Assembly (NCBI GenBank): GCA_903904765.1
Contig: CAIVEA010000538.1
Span: 1-34,342, forward strand
Direction of reading: 5' to 3'
DNA: 34,342 nucleotides
DNA from: an uncultured Chloroflexota bacterium
GTDB lineage: Bacteria; Chloroflexota; Anaerolineae; Aggregatilineales; Phototrophicaceae
Both the position numbers and the translations under genes were made by a program. Every line of letters starts with the position of its first letter. Positions within the stretch are counted from its first letter, which is position 1. Of the stretch, positions 13,424-20,361 are shown one piece after another. The notes beneath the pieces were generated by a model, which saw only the letters and a program-made list of their open reading frames with translations, did not search any database and was not told the origin of the DNA.

Positions 13424-13889
13424 TTTAGGGGATTCCTCCACAACGCTGAGAGAATAGGCAACGAAAAGAACGACCACGCCGCACGAATGCGACATGCCTG
13501 CCTTATGCCCGGATGGGCGCTCTCACATCCCGTTCGCCAGAGGGCGAAGGTGCATATTCGTCCGGGCATCCCCCGGTGGACTACGAAAAGCGGTTAAACG
13601 ACTGTGGATAAGATAAACGGAGTGGGTGTTCGTATGGACATGAAAGACAATTGTAATCAAGGCCATTAGGACTGTAAAGAGGGATTCTGGAATATTTTAG
13701 AAAGTTGGTTTATCTCACCGCTGCGCCAGATTCGGGGGCAAACCGACATACATCCCCCGACTTTGGTCGCATTTCCTATGCGCCTCGTCTGCCGTACCAT
13801 GAAAGCAAGTTCACCCCGACTACTTATCCCGAATGCCGATCTCTGACGGGGAGAATAGCACGTCCGGTTTTAGAAAGTGATGGGGCATT
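13424..13889. other. Gene-poor structured stretch
   Basis: No protein gene is supported in these 466 bp. The stretch holds a nested palindrome (13505-13569) and a second inverted repeat, TCGGGGG (13732-13738) with CCCCCGA (13754-13760) around a 15-nt loop. Short open frames here lack ribosome sites and look random. The right end is the leader of the 56-residue membrane protein gene. Confidence 0.5.
13505..13569. repeat. Nested palindromic element, 65 bp
   Basis: ATGCCCGGA (13505-13513) and TCCGGGCAT (13561-13569) form a perfect 9-bp outer stem. Within it TTCGCC (13533-13538) and GGCGAA (13543-13548) form an inner hairpin. It could be an isolated repeat or a structured RNA. Confidence 0.55.
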
Positions 13890-14060
13890 ATGGATTTTGT
13901 GCTGTCGTTTTTGAAAGGGATGGTGATCGGCACGGGGATATGTGGCCTGCCAATTATCCTGTTGCTCCGCAATTCAGCGAACAACTACACAGGGCGTACT
14001 GGCATCCGCTGGCTGATAGGGTGCGCGGCGCTGCTGCTGTTGCTGGTGCTGCTGCATTGA
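13890..14060 (+). CDS. Small membrane protein, 56 aa
   Basis: The frame encodes two hydrophobic segments separated by a short polar loop: residues about 4-26 (FLKGMVIGTGICGLPIILLL) and about 42-55 (LIGCAALLLLLVLL), with RNSANNYTGRTGIRW between them. This hairpin pattern, rich in Leu and Ile with Arg in the loop, is unlikely by chance. GGGG lies 4 nt before the ATG. A competing 84-aa frame over the same bases has no comparable pattern. It ends just before the rpsA terminator hairpin. Function unknown; small two-helix proteins often modulate larger membrane complexes, but nothing here shows which. Confidence 0.6.
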   Translation: MDFVLSFLKGMVIGTGICGLPIILLLRNSANNYTGRTGIRWLIGCAALLLLLVLLH

Positions 14061-14075
14061 TCGTGTCAAACAAAA

Positions 14076-14102
14076 CGGGGGCGCTGTTGTGCAGCACCCC
14101 CG
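14076..14102 (-). terminator. Terminator of rpsA
   Basis: CGGGGGCGCTG pairs with CAGCACCCCCG with one C-A mismatch around the loop TTGTG. On the minus strand the stem is followed by TTTTGTTT. It lies 26 bp beyond the rpsA stop codon. Confidence 0.75.
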
Positions 14103-14127
14103 CCAGATTCTGTTCCGCTAGATTGGC

Positions 14128-15387
14128 TTAGGTGTTGCCCCAGTCCATATCCAGATATTCGGGCGAGTTGACTTTCTTCAGGCTCAACCCCAGACGACGG
14201 TTCTCGATGTCCACCTTCACCACGCGCAGCGTGAGTGTGTCGCCTTCGGTCAACACTTCACGCGGGTGATTCACGCGGTTCTCAGACAGTTCCGAAATGT
14301 GGATCAGCCCTTCGATTTCCGGCACATCGGCTAGACGAACGAACGCGCCGAACTTGGTCATCTTCGTGACCACGCCGCGCACCAGTTGACCATCCTGATA
14401 GTTGATGGCAACCGTGTCCCAAGGATCGGCTTCCTGACGCTTCATGCTCAGGCCGATGCGCTTGGCATCCGGGTCAATGCTGATGACCTCGACCTTCACT
14501 TCCTGCCCGACCTGCAAGAAATCACGCGGGTGGGTGATATGCTTCCACGACATTTCAGTGAGGTGTACCAGACCTTCTGCACCGCCCACATCCACGAACG
14601 CGCCGAAATCCACGATGCTGACGACTTTGCCCTTCAGCACCTGCCCGACGCTCAAACGGTTGATGAGCGATTCCTTACGCGCTTCGCGGCTTTCCTTCGC
14701 GGCAGCCCGTTCAGAGAGGATGAGGCGATTACGAGCGCGATCCACTTCCATCACCTTAACGGCGATCTTCTCGTTGACCATCTTGCCCCAGCGTTCTTCC
14801 GGGGTTTCGGTCTCGCTCGTCCGGCGGCGATCCGCACCGATCTGGCTCTGCGGGACGAAACCGCGCAGACGACCAAAGCGGACGATCAACCCGCCCTTGT
14901 TATAGCCCGCCACCTGACTCTCATACACGTCCTGACTGACGCGGTACTCTTCGGCACGCTGCCAGTCCATTTCCTCTAGGGCGCGGTTCAGGGAGAGAAT
15001 AATCCCGCCGTTGTGGTCGCGGGGATTCACGACGTAAACACGGACAGTTTCCCCCACCTTGAGCAAATCAAGCGTCTCGCGGTTCATCCGTTCCAGTTCA
15101 CGATCAGGGATGATGCCGTCGCGGCCAACGCCGACATCCACAGAGACTGCCGTTGGTGATGTGCTGGTCACTTTCCCTTCCAGAACATCTCCCCGCTTCA
15201 AACCCTTCGGGTCGGAGTCCGCAGGTGCGGCATCCGGGCTTCCGGTATGATCTTCAGCGGCGGGAGTGGCTGATGCCTCCGGTTCATGCACCTCGCTGCT
15301 GGCAGCAGGGGCGATTTCCGGTTCGGACTGCGGCTCGGCGACAGGCATCAAATTGGTATCGCTTTGCCCGGTGACATTGGCATTCAT
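14128..15387 (-). CDS. rpsA: 30S ribosomal protein S1
   Basis: The 419-aa protein contains four S1 RNA-binding domains at about 64-134, 152-226, 246-316 and 331-405. The third and fourth carry the clearest S1 signatures, GKVVSIVDFGAFVDVGGAEGLVHLTEMSW and GVVTKMTKFGAFVRL followed by EGLIHISELSE (long runs at 253-281 and 338-369). An acidic, Ala/Pro-rich N-terminal tail (1-60) precedes them. Four domains instead of the six of E. coli S1 is common outside Proteobacteria. The protein helps mRNAs bind the 30S subunit, especially those with weak ribosome sites. GGAGAG lies 6 nt before the ATG. It has its own strong promoter and terminator and is divergent from the aminotransferase gene. Confidence 0.95.
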   Translation of the reverse strand: MNANVTGQSDTNLMPVAEPQSEPEIAPAASSEVHEPEASATPAAEDHTGSPDAAPADSDPKGLKRGDVLEGKVTSTSPTAVSVDVGVGRDGIIPDRELERMNRETLDLLKVGETVRVYVVNPRDHNGGIILSLNRALEEMDWQRAEEYRVSQDVYESQVAGYNKGGLIVRFGRLRGFVPQSQIGADRRRTSETETPEERWGKMVNEKIAVKVMEVDRARNRLILSERAAAKESREARKESLINRLSVGQVLKGKVVSIVDFGAFVDVGGAEGLVHLTEMSWKHITHPRDFLQVGQEVKVEVISIDPDAKRIGLSMKRQEADPWDTVAINYQDGQLVRGVVTKMTKFGAFVRLADVPEIEGLIHISELSENRVNHPREVLTEGDTLTLRVVKVDIENRRLGLSLKKVNSPEYLDMDWGNT

Positions 15388-15422
15388 AGCTTACTCTCCG
15401 CGCACATGGGTACAGAAAGCGT

Positions 15423-15451
15423 ATTATAACGAGGTGCGTGGAATCAATCAA
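15423..15451 (-). promoter_or_regulatory. Strong sigma70-type promoter of rpsA
   Basis: On the minus strand TTGATT (15451-15446) and a perfect TATAAT (15428-15423) are exactly 17 bp apart, about 36 bp before the rpsA start codon, as expected for a highly expressed ribosomal protein gene. Confidence 0.8.
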
Positions 15452-15506
15452 ACCATGCCGCTAAATTGGTTAGTGGACTTATTCAAAAGATTGAAATAGA
15501 GGGATT

Positions 15507-16613
15507 ATGCCATCACCTGTGGTCACATCGGCGCGGGCGCGGCTGGCGCGGACTGCCCTGAGCGCCCTCGCGCAGCGGTCGGAAGTCGTCCTCACCGGAC
15601 GGGCTGCATCTGGAATCCGCGCGGCGTTGACGGTGTGGGGACTGGCGGGGCGAATGGTGCTATTGCCGGCCAACACCTGCTATATCGTGTTGTGGGCGGT
15701 GTTGCGGGCGGGTTGTCGTCCCCGTTTAGCCGATGTGGACGCAATGACGGGTTGCCTATCCCCTGCCACGCTGGACGCGGCGACACAGGATGAAGCACCC
15801 GCTGCCATCGTCCCCTGCCACCTGTACGGCTTGCCCGCGCCGATGGCGATCCTCAGCACATGGGCGCGAACGCACGGATCGCTGCTCATCGAGGATGCGG
15901 CGCTGGCGTTGGGTGGCATGGCGGACGGACGGCCTGCTGGATCGTGGGGCGATGCGGCGGTATATAGCTTCGGCACGGGGAAAATTCTCGATCAGGGGAT
16001 GGGCGGTGCGCTGCTCACCGATGATGCGCCTTTCGCCCGCGAGGTGGAGCGCGTCCTGCGGCGCACTCCGCTGTGGAGCGCCGACCACGCCGCCCGCGCT
16101 GAACAGTGGGCGGGGCTGTACTGGACGCTGCATCAGCACGAACAGGCCAACCCGCGCCTCTCAGCCTTGTATCCGCAGTTGTATGCATGGTACGGTGATC
16201 TGACCGATCACCGCGTGTCCGACGCGCGCTGGGGTGGACTGGTGGCGGGTGTGCAGGCACTCCCCGCCGAACGCGACCAGCACGAAGCGGCAGCGGTGCG
16301 CTACGATGCCCTGTTGCGACGACTGCGCGGCGCGGAAACTCTGCCGCGACCCCCGTCCACCATGCTGTGGCGCTACCCGCTACTGGCGCAGGCCGATCAG
16401 CGAGATGCGCTGCTGGCGGCTCTGTGGAATGCTGGGCAGCACGCTGTCACACGCTGGTATCCGTCGTTGCGGGTGATGACCGCCGCGCTCGCGCCGGATG
16501 TACCGCAGCCGCCCACCCCGCAGGCCGATCATCTCGCGGCGCGAATTGTCAACCTGCCGCTAGACAAGCCAATCAGCGCAGCAGCACTACGCGGTGCGTG
16601 GCGAGTCCGTTAA
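15507..16613 (+). CDS. DegT/DnrJ/EryC1/StrS-family PLP-dependent aminotransferase
   Basis: The 368-aa product has the fold and motifs of the sugar aminotransferase family: an N-terminal GRAASGIRAAL, LLPANTCYIVLWAVLRAGCRP, PCHLYGLP, the PLP-contacting Asp130 in LLIEDAALALGG, and SFGTGKILDQGMGG with Lys159 in the place of the PLP-binding lysine. Members usually transaminate keto-sugar nucleotides for surface polysaccharides or antibiotics. Here no other sugar gene is adjacent, so the substrate is open. GAGGG lies close to the ATG. It is divergent from rpsA. The C-terminal half is Arg/Ala-rich and less typical of the family. Confidence 0.85.
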   Translation: MPSPVVTSARARLARTALSALAQRSEVVLTGRAASGIRAALTVWGLAGRMVLLPANTCYIVLWAVLRAGCRPRLADVDAMTGCLSPATLDAATQDEAPAAIVPCHLYGLPAPMAILSTWARTHGSLLIEDAALALGGMADGRPAGSWGDAAVYSFGTGKILDQGMGGALLTDDAPFAREVERVLRRTPLWSADHAARAEQWAGLYWTLHQHEQANPRLSALYPQLYAWYGDLTDHRVSDARWGGLVAGVQALPAERDQHEAAAVRYDALLRRLRGAETLPRPPSTMLWRYPLLAQADQRDALLAALWNAGQHAVTRWYPSLRVMTAALAPDVPQPPTPQADHLAARIVNLPLDKPISAAALRGAWRVR

Positions 16614-16790
16614 GAATCACAGTACGAAAGTACCATGTTGGAGAACAGCGGGAATCCCTGTACTTAGAGAAGAACGTAATCCATCCGCAGATGTGTAGGA
16701 ATCTACCCAATTTTGCGTTAGAATTAGGTTTGAATGACGGATTATTGTGATGGGGCGACCTAGAATAAAGAATCTGGCATATCCGCCCTA

Positions 16791-16799
16791 TGTTATACT
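16791..16799 (+). promoter_or_regulatory. Putative extended -10 promoter of the response regulator pair
   Basis: TGTTATACT contains the extended -10 TG element and a TATACT hexamer, about 67 bp before the first response regulator. The candidate -35 (CTGGCA at 16774-16779) has only 14 bp of spacing, so the promoter would depend on the extended -10. Confidence 0.5.
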
Positions 16800-16865
16800 G
16801 AATAATGGTGAAGTCAGAGATTATTCACAGCATCCGCTGTGCAGTCAGCGCAGGAGCGCAGCACG

Positions 16866-17246
16866 ATGCCACGCATTCTCTACATCGAGGATAACCGCGA
16901 TAACCGCACACTGGTGCGGCGCGTCCTCTCGGCTTGCGATTACGATTACCGGGTGGAAGAGGCCGAAAGCGCAGCCATTGGCATTCGGATGGCGCAGCAG
17001 AATCCGCCCGATCTGATTTTGATGGATGTCAGTATGCCGGATATGGACGGCTTAACCGCCACCCGCTATTTACGGACGTTGCCGGAACTGACGCATATTC
17101 CCATCGTGGCGATGACCGCCAATGCCATGTCCGGCGATCGGGAGCGAACACTGGAAGCGGGCTGTACGGGCTACATCGCCAAACCGATAGATGTGGATAA
17201 GTTGCCTGATGAAATCTGGAAATATCTGAGGAGCCGCCAACAATGA
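16866..17246 (+). CDS. Receiver-only response regulator, first of pair
   Basis: The 126-aa product is a single CheY-like receiver domain: acidic pair Glu8-Asp9, phosphoacceptor Asp54 in LILMDVSMPDMDGL, Thr84 in VAMTANAM and Lys106 in YIAKPID. There is no output domain, so it probably acts through protein-protein contact or as a phosphorelay intermediate. It resembles the DivK/CheY-like receivers used with hybrid histidine kinases. AGGAG lies 9 nt before the ATG. Its stop overlaps the start of the next receiver gene. No histidine kinase is present in the window, so the input is encoded elsewhere. Confidence 0.92.
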   Translation: MPRILYIEDNRDNRTLVRRVLSACDYDYRVEEAESAAIGIRMAQQNPPDLILMDVSMPDMDGLTATRYLRTLPELTHIPIVAMTANAMSGDRERTLEAGCTGYIAKPIDVDKLPDEIWKYLRSRQQ

Positions 17247-17683
17247 ACGAAGCTGTGAGCAGCACGCCGCGCAATGCGATTGAACCCGGCGAAGCGCATG
17301 TGTTGGTGGTCGAAGATAATGTGCCGAACTTCGTCTTGATCGCCCGTATGCTGGCGTTCATGGGCGTTCAACGCTGCGAGTGGAAAACCTCCGGTTGGCA
17401 GGTGGTACAGTTTGCCGACACGCTGCCGCGTGTGGATTTGATTCTGATGGACATTCGCTTGCCTTACGAGGACGGCTATCAGGCACTGCAAAAGGTGCGG
17501 GCGCACCCCCGCCTGCGCGACACGATTGTGTGCGCGGTGACGGCGGAGGCCAGTGACGAGCAGATGCGCCGCGCCAAGAAAGCCGGATTCAACGGTTTCC
17601 TCGGCAAGCCGCTGGATGCCGATCGCTTCCCGCTGCAAATCCGCCGCCTGCTCTCCGGCGAAGAAGTGTGGGAGTGGAAATAA
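17243..17683 (+). CDS. Receiver-only response regulator, second of pair
   Basis: The 146-aa product is a receiver domain with Glu24-Asp25, phosphoacceptor Asp70 in LILMDIRLPYEDGY, Thr100 in CAVTAEAS and Lys122 in FLGKPLDADRF. A short N-terminal extension (about 16 residues) precedes it. The segment between the acidic pair and Asp70 differs from the first receiver (MLAFMGVQRCEWKTSGWQVV), so the two are paralogues that have diverged. Its ATG overlaps the preceding TGA (ATGA), indicating coupled translation; the GAGGAGCC ahead of it serves as ribosome site. A strong terminator follows at 17731-17764. Confidence 0.92.
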   Translation: MNEAVSSTPRNAIEPGEAHVLVVEDNVPNFVLIARMLAFMGVQRCEWKTSGWQVVQFADTLPRVDLILMDIRLPYEDGYQALQKVRAHPRLRDTIVCAVTAEASDEQMRRAKKAGFNGFLGKPLDADRFPLQIRRLLSGEEVWEWK

Positions 17684-17730
17684 ACTCTGCCTCGGCCTGC
17701 TGCTGAACGACGGCTTACACACCAAACAAA

Positions 17731-17764
17731 ACGGAGCGCCCCGCAACAGGCGCTCCGTTTTTTT
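17731..17764 (+). terminator. Terminator of the response regulator pair
   Basis: ACGGAGCGCC and GGCGCTCCGT form a perfect 10-bp GC-rich stem around an 8-nt loop, followed directly by seven T residues. A textbook rho-independent terminator. Confidence 0.95.
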
Positions 17765-17815
17765 GCATTTCGCGTAGGGGACGAGCGTGATGGAAAAAGC
17801 CTGAAAGAGTCCTTG

Positions 17816-17853
17816 TCCCTAATCGCTCCCCATGCATGGGGAGCGATTAGGGA
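17816..17853. repeat. 38-bp perfect palindrome (family C)
   Basis: The 38 bases are perfectly self-complementary about the GC at 17834-17835, centred on CCCCATGCATGGGG. A relative with a shorter 24-bp perfect palindrome is at 29081-29104, also preceded by AAAGAGTCC or a near variant. It sits 8 bp from the stop codon of the SH3b gene and may act as its transcript end. Confidence 0.8.
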
Positions 17854-17860
17854 GGGAATC

Positions 17861-19564
17861 CTATTTACACAACGTCTGTTCGCACGGGATGCCGTTGTTA
17901 TCCGGGTCGAGCGTGAAGTTGCCCGCCCGCAGACAAGCTTGCGCTTCGGCACAGCTCAGAAGCAAGTTGCAGTTCAGTGCCGTGCTGGGGCAGGCCACTA
18001 CACCTGTCGTCGGCGTAGGAACTGTACCGCCACTACCGGGGTCAATCGTCGGCACAACGCCCGGTGTGGAGGCGGCCTGCACAGGATTGACCACAATCTG
18101 TCCGGTAGTGGGGTCAATACCCAGACCGGGGCCGGTGATAGTCTGTCCGGCGATGTTGGACACCAGCAGCGCGTAGTCCGCGTTGGGCGGCGTGGCGCTG
18201 CGGTCACTGAGGATAATCAGGAAGCGCCCCGGCGTGCTGATGGTGATCGGCCCTAGCGAGAGCAGCGCCTGACCTGCTATCGGTTGCCCGACACCGAGGA
18301 ACTGGGTGGGGTTATCGAACGGGCTGATCGAAACCATTGGCGCGGCAGTGCCTTTGGCGACCAGCACTTCGATACGCAGTGCGTCGCCGACCACCGCATC
18401 CAGACAGAAGCCGACCACCGTTTTGCGCGGGGTGAGCGAGTCGAGGATGAGCTGGCCTTTGGCAATCACGGGCAGAATGTCGAACTGATCTTGATAAGTG
18501 AAAATGCACTGGTCAGCGCCGACGGCCTGTTCCGGCGGGACGAGCGCATCCAACCGCGCTCGCAGTGCAGCAAACTGGGTATCCGCCGTCTGAATCGCGT
18601 TGAGCGCACCGATGACGGCTGCTTCGCCTACCACGCCCGATGGCGGCTGCGGCTGACGGCAAGCCTCAATCCACAGGTCAATCGCCTGCCGCACCGTCCC
18701 CATCGCCGTGTTGAAATCCACGCGCAACGGTTCGAGCGTGCCGAAGTTGGCGGCCAGCAGATCGTTGGCGATATTGATGTCGCTGGGGCGCGCCGGGAAG
18801 TTCTGGCAGGCTGCACGATCACCAAGCGCGACGGTTGTCCATGTGCCGCGAATCGAATCTAATGAAGGCTGTGCGAGATCGAGCCGTTCACGCATCAGCC
18901 GCAGAATGCCGAAATAGTTCTCGCGGGTGTCATCCGACATGGGCGCGGCAGAAGCTACCACGCCATCAATGGGCAGCTCGGTGATGCTGTGGTTATCCTG
19001 AAACTCGACATACCCCGCCAGCATCCATCCCAACGTGCCGTTGAAGTTGGCTTGCACCCACGCATTGTTAGCAGTACGCCCGGTGAGGGGGAACACGCTG
19101 TAACGCGGCGGGTTGGCGAGTACCGGATAGGCGGTGCTGGGTCCCGCACGTAAGCGCATCCCACTTTCCGCCAGCCGCCCGCTGATGGCGCTGCTGGCCT
19201 CACTCGCGCCGGAGCGCGGGCTGTCGAAACCGCCGTAGGGGATGCTGCGCGGGTCTGCGACGGGTAGCACGCTCAGATCGGTAAAGACGGTGATGACCGC
19301 CGTCCCCACCCAGCCTTCTTGACCGTTGAAATCAATCCGCACCCACTGGTTATCCGCGCTGCGGGCGTTGGCGTTGGTACGATAACCTGCATTCAGGAAA
19401 CCGAGTACATCGGCACCCAGCGCAGGCGAAATACGCACATTGACCGCATCGCGGTTAATCAGAATTTCCACGCCTGCTGTAGGAAGCGGTTGTGCCGCCA
19501 CCCAACCGACGGTCAGTGCCAGCGCCGCCAGCAGCGCCATCAGGGCGAACGCTGTTTTACGCAT
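17861..19564 (-). CDS. Secreted SH3b-domain protein with C-terminal Excalibur motif
   Basis: The 567-aa product has a signal peptide (1-24, ending WVAAQ) and two SH3b domains (about 33-95 and 130-190), each ending in a GW motif (GQEGWVGT and GTLGWMLAGY). A helical middle region (about 205-360) and a beta-rich segment (about 385-480, containing the phrases GRFLIILSDR and ADYALLVSN) follow. A Pro/Thr/Gly linker leads to the C-terminal Excalibur calcium-binding motif DPDNNGIPCE (553-562), with cysteines at about 538, 544, 561 and 566. SH3b domains usually bind cell-wall peptides, so it is likely an extracellular wall-associated protein. GAGGGGG precedes the ATG. Confidence 0.88.
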   Translation of the reverse strand: MRKTAFALMALLAALALTVGWVAAQPLPTAGVEILINRDAVNVRISPALGADVLGFLNAGYRTNANARSADNQWVRIDFNGQEGWVGTAVITVFTDLSVLPVADPRSIPYGGFDSPRSGASEASSAISGRLAESGMRLRAGPSTAYPVLANPPRYSVFPLTGRTANNAWVQANFNGTLGWMLAGYVEFQDNHSITELPIDGVVASAAPMSDDTRENYFGILRLMRERLDLAQPSLDSIRGTWTTVALGDRAACQNFPARPSDINIANDLLAANFGTLEPLRVDFNTAMGTVRQAIDLWIEACRQPQPPSGVVGEAAVIGALNAIQTADTQFAALRARLDALVPPEQAVGADQCIFTYQDQFDILPVIAKGQLILDSLTPRKTVVGFCLDAVVGDALRIEVLVAKGTAAPMVSISPFDNPTQFLGVGQPIAGQALLSLGPITISTPGRFLIILSDRSATPPNADYALLVSNIAGQTITGPGLGIDPTTGQIVVNPVQAASTPGVVPTIDPGSGGTVPTPTTGVVACPSTALNCNLLLSCAEAQACLRAGNFTLDPDNNGIPCEQTLCK

Positions 19565-19833
19565 ACCTGCCCCCTCAAAATGGTGTCACACTACAGGGTT
19601 ATCCTAGCCGCATCAGGCCAAGTTCGCAACCAAGTACCATTGTAGCGCATCCCGCAAGGAACAGCGTTCCGAATTTATCCTTATAGAAGGTATAGAAGAG
19701 TGAACCACACCACCGCTTGAGAAAGGTTGTGGCGCTCATCCTGTATGGACACTCCACAGGCTGAATCGTTGCGATCATAGCGCGGGGTATGGATGACCTT
19801 AAGTGAACTTCACGCCAATCCATAGCCTGTTTA

Positions 19834-20103
19834 TTTCCCAAAATATCCCAAGCTAATCCCAATAGCGATCTGATTTTTCCAGCTTGTGTAGAATATATCC
19901 CAAATTTGATGTGACCTGCGCCCCGGACATTACAACTTCTCGCAAAACCAAAATGTTGGTTTCTTGTAATGTCGCGTTCCGCTTTTTCGCTGAAAACCAC
20001 AAAAATCTCATACCATTTTCACCTACCCCCGATATGACTCCAAACCGAGTCCGTCGGTGTTGCCATGCGCCGAGATTAAGGTTTTGCGAACCTTTTATCC
20101 CAA
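19834..20103 (+). repeat. Helically phased WWTCCCAA motifs
   Basis: TTTCCCAA (19834), TATCCCAA (19844), AATCCCAA (19855), TATCCCAA (19896) and TATCCCAA (20096) all lie on the plus strand. Start-to-start distances are 10, 11, 41 and 200 bp, close to whole helical turns. The last one reads TTATCCCAA, two bases from the E. coli DnaA box TTATCCACA. Confidence 0.65.
19926..19973. repeat. Nested inverted repeat upstream of dnaA
   Basis: GACATTACAA (19926-19935) and TTGTAATGTC (19964-19973) are a perfect 10-bp outer repeat. AAACCAA (19945-19951) and TTGGTTT (19956-19962) form an inner 7-bp stem with the loop AATG. Confidence 0.7.
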
Positions 20104-20146
20104 CCTTAAAATGCCGGATTTTTTAACATTCGGAGAGCAGCGTTGG

Positions 20147-20175
20147 TTGAGAGTCCCTCAAAACTAGGGTATACT
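20147..20175 (+). promoter_or_regulatory. Sigma70-type promoter of dnaA
   Basis: TTGAGA (20147-20152) and TATACT (20170-20175) are separated by exactly 17 bp. Transcription would start near 20182 and give a leader of about 180 nt. Confidence 0.75.
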
Positions 20176-20208
20176 GTCCTCATACACGTCACCCAAAACG
20201 TGCGGTAA

Positions 20209-20254
20209 GTTCCCAGTGTCGGTTGCGCCCCTCCATGCGGGCGCTGGTGGGAAC
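20209..20254 (+). promoter_or_regulatory. Leader hairpin in the dnaA 5' untranslated region
   Basis: GTTCCCA (20209-20215) pairs with TGGGAAC (20248-20254), and inside it GCGCCC (20225-20230) pairs with GGGCGC (20239-20244). No U-run follows, so it looks more like an RNA leader structure or protein site than a terminator. Confidence 0.55.
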
Positions 20255-20361
20255 CCAACTATTTATCACAACTCAATGTGGGCTGGCGGCTCGGCTAAAG
20301 CAGTACCGAAGGGTTTTTGTTCTCTGTCGCTGGCAAGGCTTGTAACAGAAGGTTTGTTTTT

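Larger units (their letters stand above)
19565..20361. other. AT-richer region upstream of dnaA: candidate replication origin
   Basis: This stretch of about 800 bp lacks any supported protein gene and is clearly less GC-rich than its neighbours. It contains five same-strand WWTCCCAA motifs, a nested inverted repeat (19926-19973), a TTCTACACA site (19893-19885, minus strand) close to the canonical DnaA box, an AT-rich run near 20118-20128, the dnaA promoter (20147-20175) and a leader hairpin. Position next to dnaA is typical of bacterial origins, but strand-composition evidence cannot be judged from the window. Confidence 0.5.

Noticed and set aside
13705..14131. Two small plus-strand frames (69 and 84 codons) around the 56-residue gene
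   Set aside because: Neither has a ribosome site or coherent sequence pattern, and the 84-codon frame covers the same bases as the more convincing two-helix protein.
20265..20274. TTTATCACA as a canonical DnaA box
   Set aside because: Only six of nine positions match TTATCCACA; kept as background, not called.
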